A DNA stretch of 64,000 nt, from positions 427,705,890-427,769,889 of the forward strand of contig NC_133658.1 in assembly GCF_037893015.1 (NCBI RefSeq), read 5' to 3'. Both the position numbers and the translations under genes were made by a program. Of the stretch, positions 55,575 through 64,000 are shown one piece after another (the first letter of the stretch is position 1; every line of letters starts with the position of its first letter). Under the pieces are notes generated by a model, which saw nothing but the letters and a program-made list of their open reading frames with translations, did not search any database and had not been told where the DNA came from. This DNA comes from Macrotis lagotis. Lineage: Eukaryota > Chordata > Mammalia > Peramelemorphia > Peramelidae.

Positions 55575-56068
55575 AGAGAAAATGCTAGGCAGAGAAAACA
55601 TGATATGCTAGCAAATAGCTAATTTGTTCCTTTCTGTTTTAGCCTTGTGCTAACAAGGTACCATCTTATGTATCCCATATTTTGTGCTGACTCCCATCCC
55701 TTATATTGTTATCTAGACAAAAGTTTCCTGGCACTGGCACTTCAAAGTTTTCTTACCAAAAAGAGACACTGAGGTGCATAAATTCACTAAAATAACTGCT
55801 TCTAACCCAAGTGCTCCAATAACAAACTAATTGTCCTTGATTTGTTGACTTCTTGACATAATAAGCTTAATATATGCTTTTGCAGAAGGCACAAAAATAG
55901 TCCCTCCCAAGTACCTCCCTTGTCCTTCCCTAAACCTTCTCCAAACCTTTCCCAATACAAATACCATGCCATGTTCCACTTTAAAGTCTTTCCTTTCTTT
56001 CTTTTGCTATTTTCCCCCTAAGGAATCTGGCCCACATTACCTCAAATAAAAAAATTATATGTTCCTAA
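55575..56068. mobile_element. About 490-base insertion in L2, possibly a solo LTR
   Basis: Interrupts L2 text. TG/CA-type ends and an AATAAA near the right end fit an LTR fossil, but no family, internal region or clear duplication was seen. An unrelated insertion is equally possible. Confidence 0.25.
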
Positions 56069-56916
56069 CAATTCTGAGTCTGAGTTTGATGAATTTATTC
56101 TCCCCTGAGTTGAACTGAACCTCAATGCTTCCATTCCTGATCATTATCATCCTGTATCTTTTTTGCCCTTTGTGGTTAAACTCTTCAAAAAAGATCATCT
56201 TATAGTAACAGTTTCCCTTTTCTCTCTTCTCTCTAATTAAATTAACGCCTATCAACTGCCTTTCAACCTTATTATTCCATAAAAATTGTTCTCTCCAAAG
56301 TTACTAATGATCTCTTAATCTATTAATCTTTTCTCAATCCTCATTCTCCTTGACTTCACTGTAGTCTTTGATGTTTTTGATCACTCTTTCCTTGATACTA
56401 TCTTCTCTCTAGGCTTTCAGGACACCACTCTCTCCAGGTTTTCTTCCTATCTATCTGATGGTTCCTTCTCTGTTCTTTTGCTTGATCCTTCTCCTGTTCA
56501 TACCCTCTAATTGTAGAGGTCCCTCAGGATTTCTATCCCTTTACACCGATTTTCTTGGTAATCTTATTAGCTCCTGTGAATTTAATTACAACCTCTTTAT
56601 TGAGAATTCTTAAATCTACCTTTCTTGCGTCAATCTCTCTGTTGACCTCCAACTGTCTTTTAGATATCTCAAAATGGATATCCAGTAGATATCTTAGACT
56701 CAATACATCTAAAACAGATCTATGTTCCACCCTAACTCCTCCCCCCACCTTTTCTTTATTGCTATTGAGGGCAATACTATCTTCCCACTCCCTCAGGTTT
56801 GCAACTAGGAGTCATTTTAGATTCCTCATCATTTCTCACTCCTATATCCAAGCTGTTGCCAAGGCTTGCCAATTTCACTTTTGCAAAATCTCTCAAATAA
56901 GTTTCCTTACTTTTGA

Positions 56917-57935
56917 TGGAAAATATCCATATCCAGGAAAGGGGGGAAGGCAAGGGGTTATGAGTGAGCCTTCATTCACATCAGAGATGGCTCAGAGAGG
57001 AAATAACATACACACAATAGGGTGAGGAAATCTATCTTACCTTAGAGAAAAAATAAGAAGAAAGGGAGGGGCTAAGGGGGAATTGGGGGAGGGAAGGGGG
57101 GGAATAGGTGATAGAAGAGAGGGAAAATTGAGGGAGAGGGTACTCAGATTCAACACACTTTTGGAAAGGGCCAGGATGAAAGGAGAGAGAGAATAGAATA
57201 AATGAGAGTGGGGAGAAATAGAGTGGAGGTACAGCTAGTAATAGCAACTGTGGGAAAAATATTGAATCAACTTCTCTGGTGGGCTTATGATAAAGAAAGC
57301 AACTCACCCCAGTGACAGAGACTGAAGTAATTTTTTTCTCTCTATTCTTGAGGTTTCTCATCTTCTTGGGGAGGTGGGGGGGTCTATGTTTACTTTTATA
57401 ATACATTCAATTTACATTAATGTATAGCATGGAAACAATGTAAAGACTATCAGACAGCCTTTGGGGGTTGGGGGTAGGGAAGGGAGGGTGGGGGAAAAAG
57501 TCTAAAATTCAAAACCTTTCAAAAAATGATAGGTAGATACTACTATTGTATATAACTGGAAAACAAATAAAATGTTAAAAAAAAAAAAAAAGACAGTATC
57601 CACATATCCACATCAGAGAAAGAACTATGGAGTCTGAATGCAGTCCAAAGCAAACTATTTTCCATTTTAAAATTTTGTTTTATTCTTTATGTATTTTTTG
57701 CTCTCTCATGGTTTTTTGCTCCCTTTTGTTCTTATTCTTCTTTCTCAACATAGCTATTATGGAAATATGTTTAATATAGTTATACATATATAACTTATAT
57801 CAGATTACTTGTCAAGGGTAAGGAGGAGAAAAGGGAGGAAGGTAGAAAAATGTGGAACACAAAGTTTTTCCAAAAGATGGAATGACAAAAACTATCTTTG
57901 CTTGTAGTTAGAATAAATATATTAGTAAATTTTAA
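56917..57935 (+). mobile_element. 5'-truncated L1 3' end in L2, itself holding a HAL1-like 3' end
   Basis: The L1 begins TGATGGAAAATATCCATATC, is broken at about 56940, and resumes at 57597 with CACATCAGAGAAAGAACTAT, GGAGTCTGAATGCAGTCCAA, TATGGAAATATGTTTAATAT, AAAACTATCTTTGCTTGTAG. The L2 resumes right after (about 57940). So L2 was hit by L1, and L1 by the element at 56941-57591. Confidence 0.8.
56941..57591 (+). mobile_element. HAL1-like element 3' end with poly(A), nested in L1
   Basis: Sense copy of the spacer and 3' region found antisense at 36665-37000: ACATCAGAGATGGCTCAGAG, AGGAAATCTATCTTACCTTA, GGGCCAGGATGAAAGGAGAG, TAATAGCAACTGTGGG. It then runs to a G-rich 3' UTR and about 15 A (57577-57591). 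The sequence TATCCATATCCAGGAAAG on the left and TATCCACATCAGAGAAAG on the right may be the worn target duplication. Confidence 0.7.
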
Positions 57936-58635
57936 AATATGTCCTTTCCAACACTGCCACCTCTAGTGGCAGTAGCCCTCATCACCTGATGCCTTAATTA
58001 CTTCAACAGCCTGCAAGTGGGTTTGCCTGCCTCAAGGCTTTCCCCAGTCTAATTCATTGTCCATTCAGCTACTAAATTGGAGTTCCTAAAACTCAGGTCT
58101 GATCATATTCCCCTCTCTCCCACTTAACAAATTCTAGGAGTTTCCTATTGCCTCCCAAGAGCAAATTCAAAATGCTTTGTTTGGCATCCAAAGACCTTCA
58201 TAATCTGACCCCCTCCTATTTTGCCAGCTTTCCTCTACCTCAATCCCTATCAAATGACTATTTGATTCACAGACAATGACCTCCTAGCTCTTCTACAAAG
58301 AAGACACTCCATCTCTTGACTACCAACATTCTCTGGTTGTTTCCTATGGAATGCTCTCACTTCTCCACTCCCAAATACTGACATCCCTGGTTTCCTATAA
58401 ATCCCAACTAAATTCTCCCCTTCTACAGAAAAGCCCTCTTCATTCCAGTCTTTTATTTCCCATTTATCCTGCATATAGCTTGCTTTGCATGTTTTTGCTT
58501 GCATGTTGTCTTTCCCATAGGTTATAAACTCTTTGAGGACCGTCTTTTGCCTTTTTTGTGTCTCCCAATGCTTAGCAGAGTGGCAGGTACATAATAGATG
58601 CTTAATAAATGCCTTTGCACTGATTTATAGAAGTG

Positions 58636-58928
58636 TAATAAATATTGTTAAAAGTGAATTTAATTGAGTGACCATGATGTCCTATTCAGAAGCCTTTCAT
58701 AGTTTGGGTGCAGGGACATCAAAGTGAAATCAGAAAATGCCAAGTACAAACTACTATTTTTAAAATTAACATCTTTAATTTAAAACCACAAACAAAATCC
58801 ATTTTTTCCCCTAAAGTTAACACTTGGCTTTCCCAATTCAGTACCTAAATTTACTTTAGTTCTTTATGTTTGTTTTCACAAAGTTGCAAGTGATCTAGAG
58901 AGCAATAAAGATGCACACAGTAAATATG
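58636..58928. other. Unannotated AT-rich DNA
   Basis: Nothing recognised. Confidence 0.5.
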
Positions 58929-58929
58929 A

Positions 58930-59180
58930 TCTGAAATCTATTTCCAATGGTGATATACAAGAGCAAGAAATAGAATAAAGGATGTTATGGAGGAAGTATA
59001 TGGTTTGGAAGAAGAGATGGGCTTGTCACTTACTGAAGGCAAGGAATAAAATCTGGAAAGTCCAAACAATTCATTTTGTACCCACAAAGTACTAAAAGTC
59101 ATAACAGGACTACTGTCTATTGGGGGGGATTCCTCTGTGGTGCCTCTAATGAAAGAACATGGACAGGAATTTAACAAGAC
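58930..59180 (+). mobile_element. Possible BovB/RTE-type fragment
   Basis: AGAGATGGGCTTGTCACTTA, CTGAAGGCAAGGAATAAAAT, CACAAAGTACTAAAAGTCAT loosely follow the late coding region of RTE-type LINEs. A 16-base direct repeat (TTTAACAAGACAAA unit) follows at 59166-59197. Confidence 0.35.
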
Positions 59181-59429
59181 AAATTTAACAAGACAAAAAA
59201 GTCATGGATAGATTGAAAATCAGCACTGATGGCAAGGATATACATATCAACATTACAGAGTCATTTGTTATATTGAAAATTAGTTCTTTAAAACACCAGG
59301 TATGTCTCTTTTAAATATTAATTTCTGAATGAAGTTTACAAAATCTGTAAAAACAAAGGCAAATGAATCAAAAGGCAATAGTGTAGCAAAAATTTTTGCT
59401 ATAAAGAGATTAAAATCTAGATGAATGGA

Positions 59430-59880
59430 TGAAAGAAGAATTTACTAAGTGCTTTTTTAAGAGCTAAAGGGAGTCCTGAACTAGGGAATGCAAATTCAAA
59501 ATCAAAGACAATTCCTATCCTAAAAAAACTTACATTCTATAGTGGAAGGAAAGCAACATATATTGAGGAATGTCGACAAGGAAAGGGATATTTTGATTTT
59601 TGAAAATTACTGGAATGGTAAGAGGAGTCTCTGGAGAAAAATGACACATTTTCCAGGAAAAATGACAGTTGATTTATATTTCCAGAACTGAAAGAAAGGG
59701 AGAATAGCAACTGAGGAGAGTATAAATCTGGTGGATGGTGACATGACAGGAACCACTAACCCAATCATATGGAGGACCAGGATGGAAGGAATTGCCCAGC
59801 ATGAAAATGTTAATTTCTCCAAGGCTAACTTTCTAGACTGGATAGAATAACAGCTAGGGAGGTAGCCAAGGAAGAGCAAA
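59430..59880 (+). repeat. Unnamed old therian repeat
   Basis: AATTTACTAAGTGCTTTTTT, CAATTCCTATCCTAAAAAAA, CTTACATTCTATAGTGGAAG, and a worn downstream part to about 59880. Confidence 0.4.
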
Positions 59881-59884
59881 GTTA

Positions 59885-60998
59885 AATTATATAAATAGAT
59901 AACAGATAGATGGAGAGAGAAAGACAGAGATAGAGGCAGGCAGACAGAGGAGAGAGAGTTATCCCTAACAGTCAATTCAAAAGTTTATTTTTCAGCTTTC
60001 CCCCCCCATTAAAATTATCAATCTGATTATGATATTGTTAGATAACTCACCCCTTTGAAATCAGGTTGCTAGTAGGGTCTATAGATATTATTATTTTTAT
60101 TAGAACTGTTCTTTTCTCAAAAGTCTACTTTGTCGATTATAGCTTGGCCCAAAATTGAGTTATGTTGAAACTTGGTCCTCCAGATTTTTTCTGAGTATCA
60201 CAAAATTTCTTTAACCCAGTTCCCAAATCTTAGCTAATCAATTTTCAAACAAAAAAGAATGAAAATTTATTCCATTTCAAAAAGAAGAAAAACAAGGTAC
60301 AAAGACTAGATTGATTTATTTCTTTAAATGGTTAATGTGATGTTATTGAATTAAACTGTTGCAAGCTTAAATATTTGTCAATCCATATCCCACTATATTT
60401 TGGAGACATTAATTTTTACTCCAACTCTATATGTCCTTTTACAGATGAGAATTTAGATGAGAAAGGAAGCAGTGAACAGTTCAAGGCCAGGCTGTTGTGA
60501 ATCAGCTGAAGGAGAAATTAAAACCCCATGGCTCCCAATGAACTAGCTAAACTGTTAAAGTATTGAGTCCCTCCTATTGAAGACTGTGGGAGTTTTGGCT
60601 GCTTAATAGGATTGTGATTAGGCCCTTGAGACTCTGTCCTTTAAAAGACTCCATGGCACCAGCAAGACACCAAAAAAAAAAAAAAAGTCTAATTGCTGAC
60701 TTTCTATGAAACTTTTCTGAGCTATATGGACATCCTGGAAAACAACTGCAAAATTAAATGGCTGCAGAGTAATTAAATACTGCAGAATAATACTAATTAC
60801 AAAATTAAATACCTCAGAATTAAATGTACATTTCTACAGCTTTTCTTCTGGTTTTCAAAATAAATGTCTACATTAGGAGGAAAAATTACTCTCTGGTACC
60901 CATAGACTTGCAAAGATAAAGCTAAGAATAATTTTCAAAAAAAAAATTTCCTCATAAGAGATTTTTCAGAAAGAATTTACTAGAACCAGAAGAAGGTG
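59885..60998. other. Unannotated DNA upstream of the CpG island
   Basis: An AGAC/GA-rich patch lies at 59905-59958. The rest, about 1 kb, has no nameable repeat. Repeat density is visibly lower here than elsewhere, consistent with approach to a gene promoter. Confidence 0.45.
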
Positions 60999-61004
60999 CT
61001 AACA

Positions 61005-61070
61005 ACAATAATAATAATAACTCATTTCCGTAGCACTCATAAAGTTTTATAAAGTGCTTTGCTTACCAGA
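61005..61070 (-). repeat. MIR fragment, antisense
   Basis: AATAATAATAACTCATTTCC, AAAGTTTTATAAAGTGCTTT. Confidence 0.5.
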
Positions 61071-61590
61071 ACCTTGGCAGAAAAAAATTATTCCCAGGGA
61101 AAAGGTGATGTTCTCAGCAAAGTGTGTATGGGGGTTGCTAAGACTGGGAAGGAAGGGCTTTAATTTATATTGGACAAAGAAAAATATGTGTTCCCTTTGA
61201 TAAAGGGGTGAAATACGCGCACAAGGAGGGAGGGGGCTCGTCGCTGTGGTCAGAGGGCAGCTGGAGTGCTGCAGGGATCCCCAGGATCGTAAGGCGCATG
61301 GGGCAGTCTCCCCGCCGCAGCTTCTGCCTCGGCGGCTTAGGCGGCCCATTGTGAGTCAGGCACCGGCAGCGACCCGACTCGGCAGCATCAGTATTCGGGA
61401 GGCGCTCGCAGCCAGTCTGGCGCGGGCTCTTCAAGGCCGCTGTCCTCAAATGACCCCAGGGCCCTGGCTGCCCTTTCAGGTCCAGCACGCTCACACAGCC
61501 TGGGGTGACTGCGAGAGAGTGAAAAGGCAAATCCAGGGTTCCCTAAGCCTTTCTCCTGGGCACCGCATCACCCACCCACTTTCCTCCCCG

Positions 61591-61608
61591 TCTCCCCCCC
61601 CCCCCCCA
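61591..61608. repeat. C homopolymer in CpG island
   Basis: About 15 cytosines in a row within the island; likely a weak spot for assembly. Confidence 0.9.
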
Positions 61609-61710
61609 CCTTCCACACCTTCCCCTAGGCACCCTAGAGAGTCCTTGGCCCCAGTAGTTTAGGGGACCGCAGGCAAAAGGCGGCACGAAAATTGCGCCGC
61701 TGAGGCAAAG

Positions 61711-61712
61711 GT
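61711..61712 (+). promoter_or_regulatory. Candidate 5' splice site
   Basis: GAGGCAAAG/GTAAGAGAG matches the donor consensus at eight or nine positions. It would end a non-coding or short first exon starting somewhere in 61215-61500. Confidence 0.45.
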
Positions 61713-61780
61713 AAGAGAGATGGTCCAACCCGGCGGGGGGCAAATGGGAGGAAGAAGACCTGGGTCTGTGGCTGAGGCGA

Positions 61781-61835
61781 TGAGGAGGAAGAAGAGGAGG
61801 AGGAGGAGAGGAGGAGGGGAGGAGGAGGAGGGAAG
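61781..61835. repeat. (AGG)n-rich tract
   Basis: Purine-only AGG/AAG/GGA run just after the candidate donor; explains the arginine/glutamate-rich frame. Confidence 0.85.
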
Positions 61836-62190
61836 CGCGGGGTGTGGGCGCAGAGCGTGGGAAGGCTTCGAGTCTGCTATGGGGGTGGGAGGAGAGCTGA
61901 ACCTCTTACTCACTCACTCCCCCTTCACATTCTGCTCTCCTCTCCTTCCCTCACCCGGGAACCAGTTTTGCTCCCTCCTCCCTCTATTTAGTTATCCAGG
62001 TGAGGATGGCGAAAGGAGGGAAGGAAAGTGGTCGATTGCTCCGCTCAAGGATTTCCCCGCGCCTTCCATCTGGTTTCCAGTTTGGGAATTGTTTCCTAAT
62101 GACTTTGCAATCGTTCGTTCTTCGGGTTTACTACAAGTAACCAAAGACGGTTTAGGGAAACAAGGGAAGAATGATCTAAGTAGGCGAGCC

Positions 62191-62733
62191 AGCATTTTCC
62201 TTCATTACACCCAATACCTGAGTTAGGCAGTCATTCCTCACTGTTTCTTCAGCAGTAACACCTCCTTCCCCACCCCCACCCCCACAGATCCTTCCTGAAA
62301 ACGAGCAAAGCAAAGTAGGGACCAGGGAATTTGGGAATCATCCAAGCCTGGGAAACTTGCTGCCCTCTTTACTCCCCAAGTAAATGAACCCTCTGAGGCC
62401 AGAGTCTAAAAACTATGATCTGAGATGAAGGTTGTGGGATTTTTGTTCAACTGAGCTCTCCTCCCTTTTCAGCTTTAAACTAAAGGCAGGGGCTGGAATG
62501 GGGTCGAATTCAGCATCTGATATCTACTACCCAAGCATCTATTATCATACTTCAATAGTTATGGATCTCTGATCCTCGATTTGACAAAGATCTCAGCTCT
62601 CAGGCATCTACATAGTCTCCTCCAGGACAACTGTTGTCATTGTCCATCCATAAATCCTCCATCGACCAACTGCTCCACTCATTGGAATGAAGGCCTTCCT
62701 TAAGATTTTTCCATTATGATTCTTTGTTGGAGA
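62191..62733. other. Island shoulder, no gene confirmed
   Basis: Contains a (CCCCCA)-type pyrimidine run ending in CAG at 62287 (possible 3' splice site) but no matching downstream exon that I can defend. Confidence 0.35.
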
Positions 62734-62734
62734 G

Positions 62735-62905
62735 GCAGCTTGGTGTAATGATTGGAGAATTGACCTTGGACTTTGTAAATCAAATTCGAACTCCTCTAAT
62801 ATACACAAATTATGTGACTTTGGACAAGGCAATTATAGTTCCTCTCCTCAAGGCAACTTTGGGAGACTAATTTGCAAAGAAAGTGATGTTCTGATTTGGT
62901 AGGGG
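62735..62905 (+). repeat. Marsupial MIR-type SINE with distinctive tail
   Basis: GGCAGCTTGGTGTAATGATT, ATTATGTGACTTTGGACAAG, CCTCAAGGCAACTTTGGGAG, ATTTGCAAAGAAAGTGATGT. Confidence 0.65.
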
Positions 62906-63044
62906 GGGAATCCTATAAAATCAAAGATAGCATCCCCCCATAATTGCATTTGGGGATAATAAAAAGGGGGATAATGATCTTAGACTACCCACCTACCGAA
63001 GTAAGTTATTATTATCAGAAAAACTTACTGTAAAGCAAGAAAGT

Positions 63045-63165
63045 ATTGTGATCCACCTCTCAATTCTATTCTGCTACTTATGGGGTAACCCTAGGCAAGT
63101 CACTTCATTCTTCTCAAGTCTCAGTTTGAAAGAGCAGAGACAATCATTGTATTACATCTATAAGG
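63045..63165 (+). repeat. MIR-type SINE fragment
   Basis: GCTACTTATGGGGTAACCCT, AGGCAAGTCACTTCATTCTT. Confidence 0.55.
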
Positions 63166-63508
63166 GAAGGAGGAGTTTTTAAGACCTTTAAGTACAATCA
63201 AAATATTTAATTATGAGCCAAGGTAGTGCTAAAGGGGAAGTAAAATCTACCAGAACTGAGTAGAATTTAGGGCTCTTAGCCCTAGTAACATAGCCATCTC
63301 TGATATGAGTTATGACTTCTGCAGGTAAACTTTCCCATATCTTTGAACAGATACTCTTTTTTCTCTTCCTTCTACCTTCCTTTAAATCAATATATATCCT
63401 CCCTCCTCACCCCCTCTTTCTCTTAGTTCTCCTTGACTATTTTTTTTCCTCCTCTCTCATATCTCTTTTTTCCTCCATCATTATGTTCTGGGTTCTATTT
63501 TTCAAAAA
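63166..63508. other. Unannotated DNA
   Basis: Pyrimidine-rich at 63350-63470; no gene. The 93-residue ORF at 63312-63593 is hydrophobic by composition and runs into L3. Confidence 0.5.
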
Positions 63509-63509
63509 G

Positions 63510-63818
63510 AACTTTGAAAAGCTGGAGGGTATATGGGAGAACCAGGATGGTAAAGAAAGGTACTTGATCTCATATCAAGTAAGAATTGTTTGAAATAAAT
63601 TAAGGAGAAGCATAAAGAATGACTTCAAGTATTTGAAAAAGCATCAGTAAAGACATTAGAAGCACAATTAGGAAAAGTATATTGAAGCTGCAAAGAAAGA
63701 TATAGTGTTGATGTAAGGAAAAGCTTCCTAACAATTTGGGCAATCCAAAAGTGTTAATGAGTATGTTTCCCCTGTCTAGAAATCTTTAAGCAAAGGCTAA
63801 ATGAACAATTGTCAGCGT

Positions 63819-63874
<56 letters not shown>

Positions 63875-63990
63875 GGGTGGGGGTGTACATCTTAATGGTT
63901 ATTGATTTTATAGAGAAGATTCTTGTTGATAATGGATTAGATTATGTGGTCTCTGAGGTCTCTTCCAAATCTTAGATGCTGTGATTCTGA
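63510..63990 (+). mobile_element. L3/CR1 LINE 3' end
   Basis: AAAAGCTGGAGGGTATATGG, GAGAACCAGGATGGTAAAGA, CTTCAAGTATTTGAAAAAGC, AAGGAAAAGCTTCCTAACAA, CTAGAAATCTTTAAGCAAAG, then after a TG tract GAGAAGATTCTTGTTGATAA, CTGAGGTCTCTTCCAAATCT, GATGCTGTGATTCTGAG. The classic L3 3' end, continuous apart from the microsatellite. Confidence 0.85.
63822..63872. repeat. (TG)n microsatellite
   Basis: About 25 TG units inside the L3 3' UTR. Confidence 0.95.
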
Positions 63991-64000
63991 GTTTCTTGTT

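Larger units (their letters stand above)
55425..58635 (+). mobile_element. L2 LINE, long copy (ORF2 to 3' end) with nested insertions
   Basis: Follows L2 ORF2 in order: TCTAATGGCTCATTTCCTAC (about 55501); then, after an insertion, CCAAAGTTACTAATGATCTC, TTGATACTATCTTCTCTCTA, ATATCTCAAAATGGATATCC, AACTAGGAGTCATTTTAGAT, TATATCCAAGCTGTTGCCAA. After a second insertion: GCCTGCAAGTGGGTTTGCC, TTTGTTTGGCATCCAAAGAC, GAAGACACTCCATCTCTTGA, and the 3' end AATAGATGCTTAATAAATGC. With about 1.5 kb of insertions removed, roughly 1.7 kb of L2 remains. Read in the sense frame the coding text is worn but reverse-transcriptase motifs are traceable. The ORF at 56555-57025 is a piece of it. Confidence 0.85.
61215..62190 (+). 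promoter_or_regulatory. CpG island, probable promoter and first exon(s) of a rightward gene
   Basis: The only CpG-rich stretch in 64 kb; CpG pairs are dense at 61215-61445 and 61670-61870, and again around 62030-62190. There is no TATA box. An AP-1/NF-E2-type core TGAGTCA lies at 61352-61358. Strong splice-donor matches on the plus strand are CAAAG/GTAAGAG at 61710/61711 and CAG/GTGAGG at 61999/62000. The minus strand offers a weaker donor (CGG/GTGAGG near 61945). A pyrimidine-rich CAG acceptor-like site ends at 62287. The open frames here (61246-61662, 61720-62226 and the minus-strand ones) are low-complexity and probably untranslated. The gene body must lie right of the window, so I cannot name it. 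A bidirectional promoter is possible. Confidence 0.65.

Noticed and set aside
55575-56068. Solo LTR of an endogenous retrovirus
   Set aside because: Only LTR-like end bases and an AATAAA are visible; no family match or target duplication, so it is listed as low-confidence only.
56555-57025. 156-residue frame as a host gene
   Set aside because: It is a remnant of L2 ORF2 running into the nested L1/HAL1-like insertion.
61246-62226. Open frames of 138 and 168 residues in the CpG island as coding exons
   Set aside because: Proline/serine and arginine/glutamate-rich low-complexity translations in a GC-rich 5' region; the longer one crosses a strong donor site. Both look like untranslated leader.
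1-64000. CRISPR array, operon, toxin-antitoxin or phage-like system
   Set aside because: The window is eukaryotic: no coding density, no regularly spaced direct repeats, and all tandem repeats are microsatellites.

Overview
This is a 64 kb stretch of vertebrate nuclear DNA, almost certainly from a marsupial and probably an Australidelphian one. It carries repeated copies of a tRNA-derived SINE whose wording (start near GGGGCAGCTAGGTGGC, middle AATAATTACCTAGCTGTGTG) matches WSINE1. It also has many RTE-tailed MAR1-type SINEs, marsupial L1 with its typical 3' end, an ORF1-only L1 relative (HAL1-like), BovB/RTE, and abundant old L2, L3/CR1, MIR and MIR3. CpG is strongly depleted except in one island near the right end. 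All family names come from remembered consensus wording, since no database search was possible.

No complete protein-coding gene is visible. The best host-gene signal is an isolated CpG island at about 61215-62190, which looks like a TATA-less promoter and 5' exon of a gene read to the right. It has strong + strand splice-donor matches at 61710/61711 and 61999/62000. Everything left of it reads as intergenic or long-intron DNA built from nested retroelements.

Layout. 1-3040: old MIR/MIR3 pieces in AT-rich DNA with one possible conserved non-coding patch. 3045-4655: antisense L1 holding a MAR1. 4700-5540: L2 split by a MIR. 5820-8590: old SINEs and unannotated DNA. 8596-10760: L1 cut by an unidentified processed retrocopy (about 8838-9960) and by two WSINE1 copies in tandem that share one target duplication three times. 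11693-13105: BovB/RTE in inverted halves (twin-priming shape). 14395-24360: L1, L2, L3, MIR and MAR1 fragments. 25060-25625: relic of an R4/Dong-clade LINE. 25945-26738: L1 ORF2 end. 29405-30190: 3' end of an RTE-type LINE. 32790-33058: antisense 7SL RNA pseudogene. 35660-39235: long HAL1-like element. 47955-50512 and 53180-55141: two sense L1 copies. 55425-58635: long L2 containing an L1 which itself contains a HAL1 3' end. 61215-62190: CpG island. 63510-63990: L3 3' end.

Nothing here acts as an operon or pathway. The coherent biology is retrotransposon ecology: L1 supplies the machinery for WSINE1-like insertions, HAL1 and the host retrocopy, while RTE-type LINEs supply tails for MAR1 and the second RTE-tailed SINE. 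No bacterial system, CRISPR array or intact virus was found.
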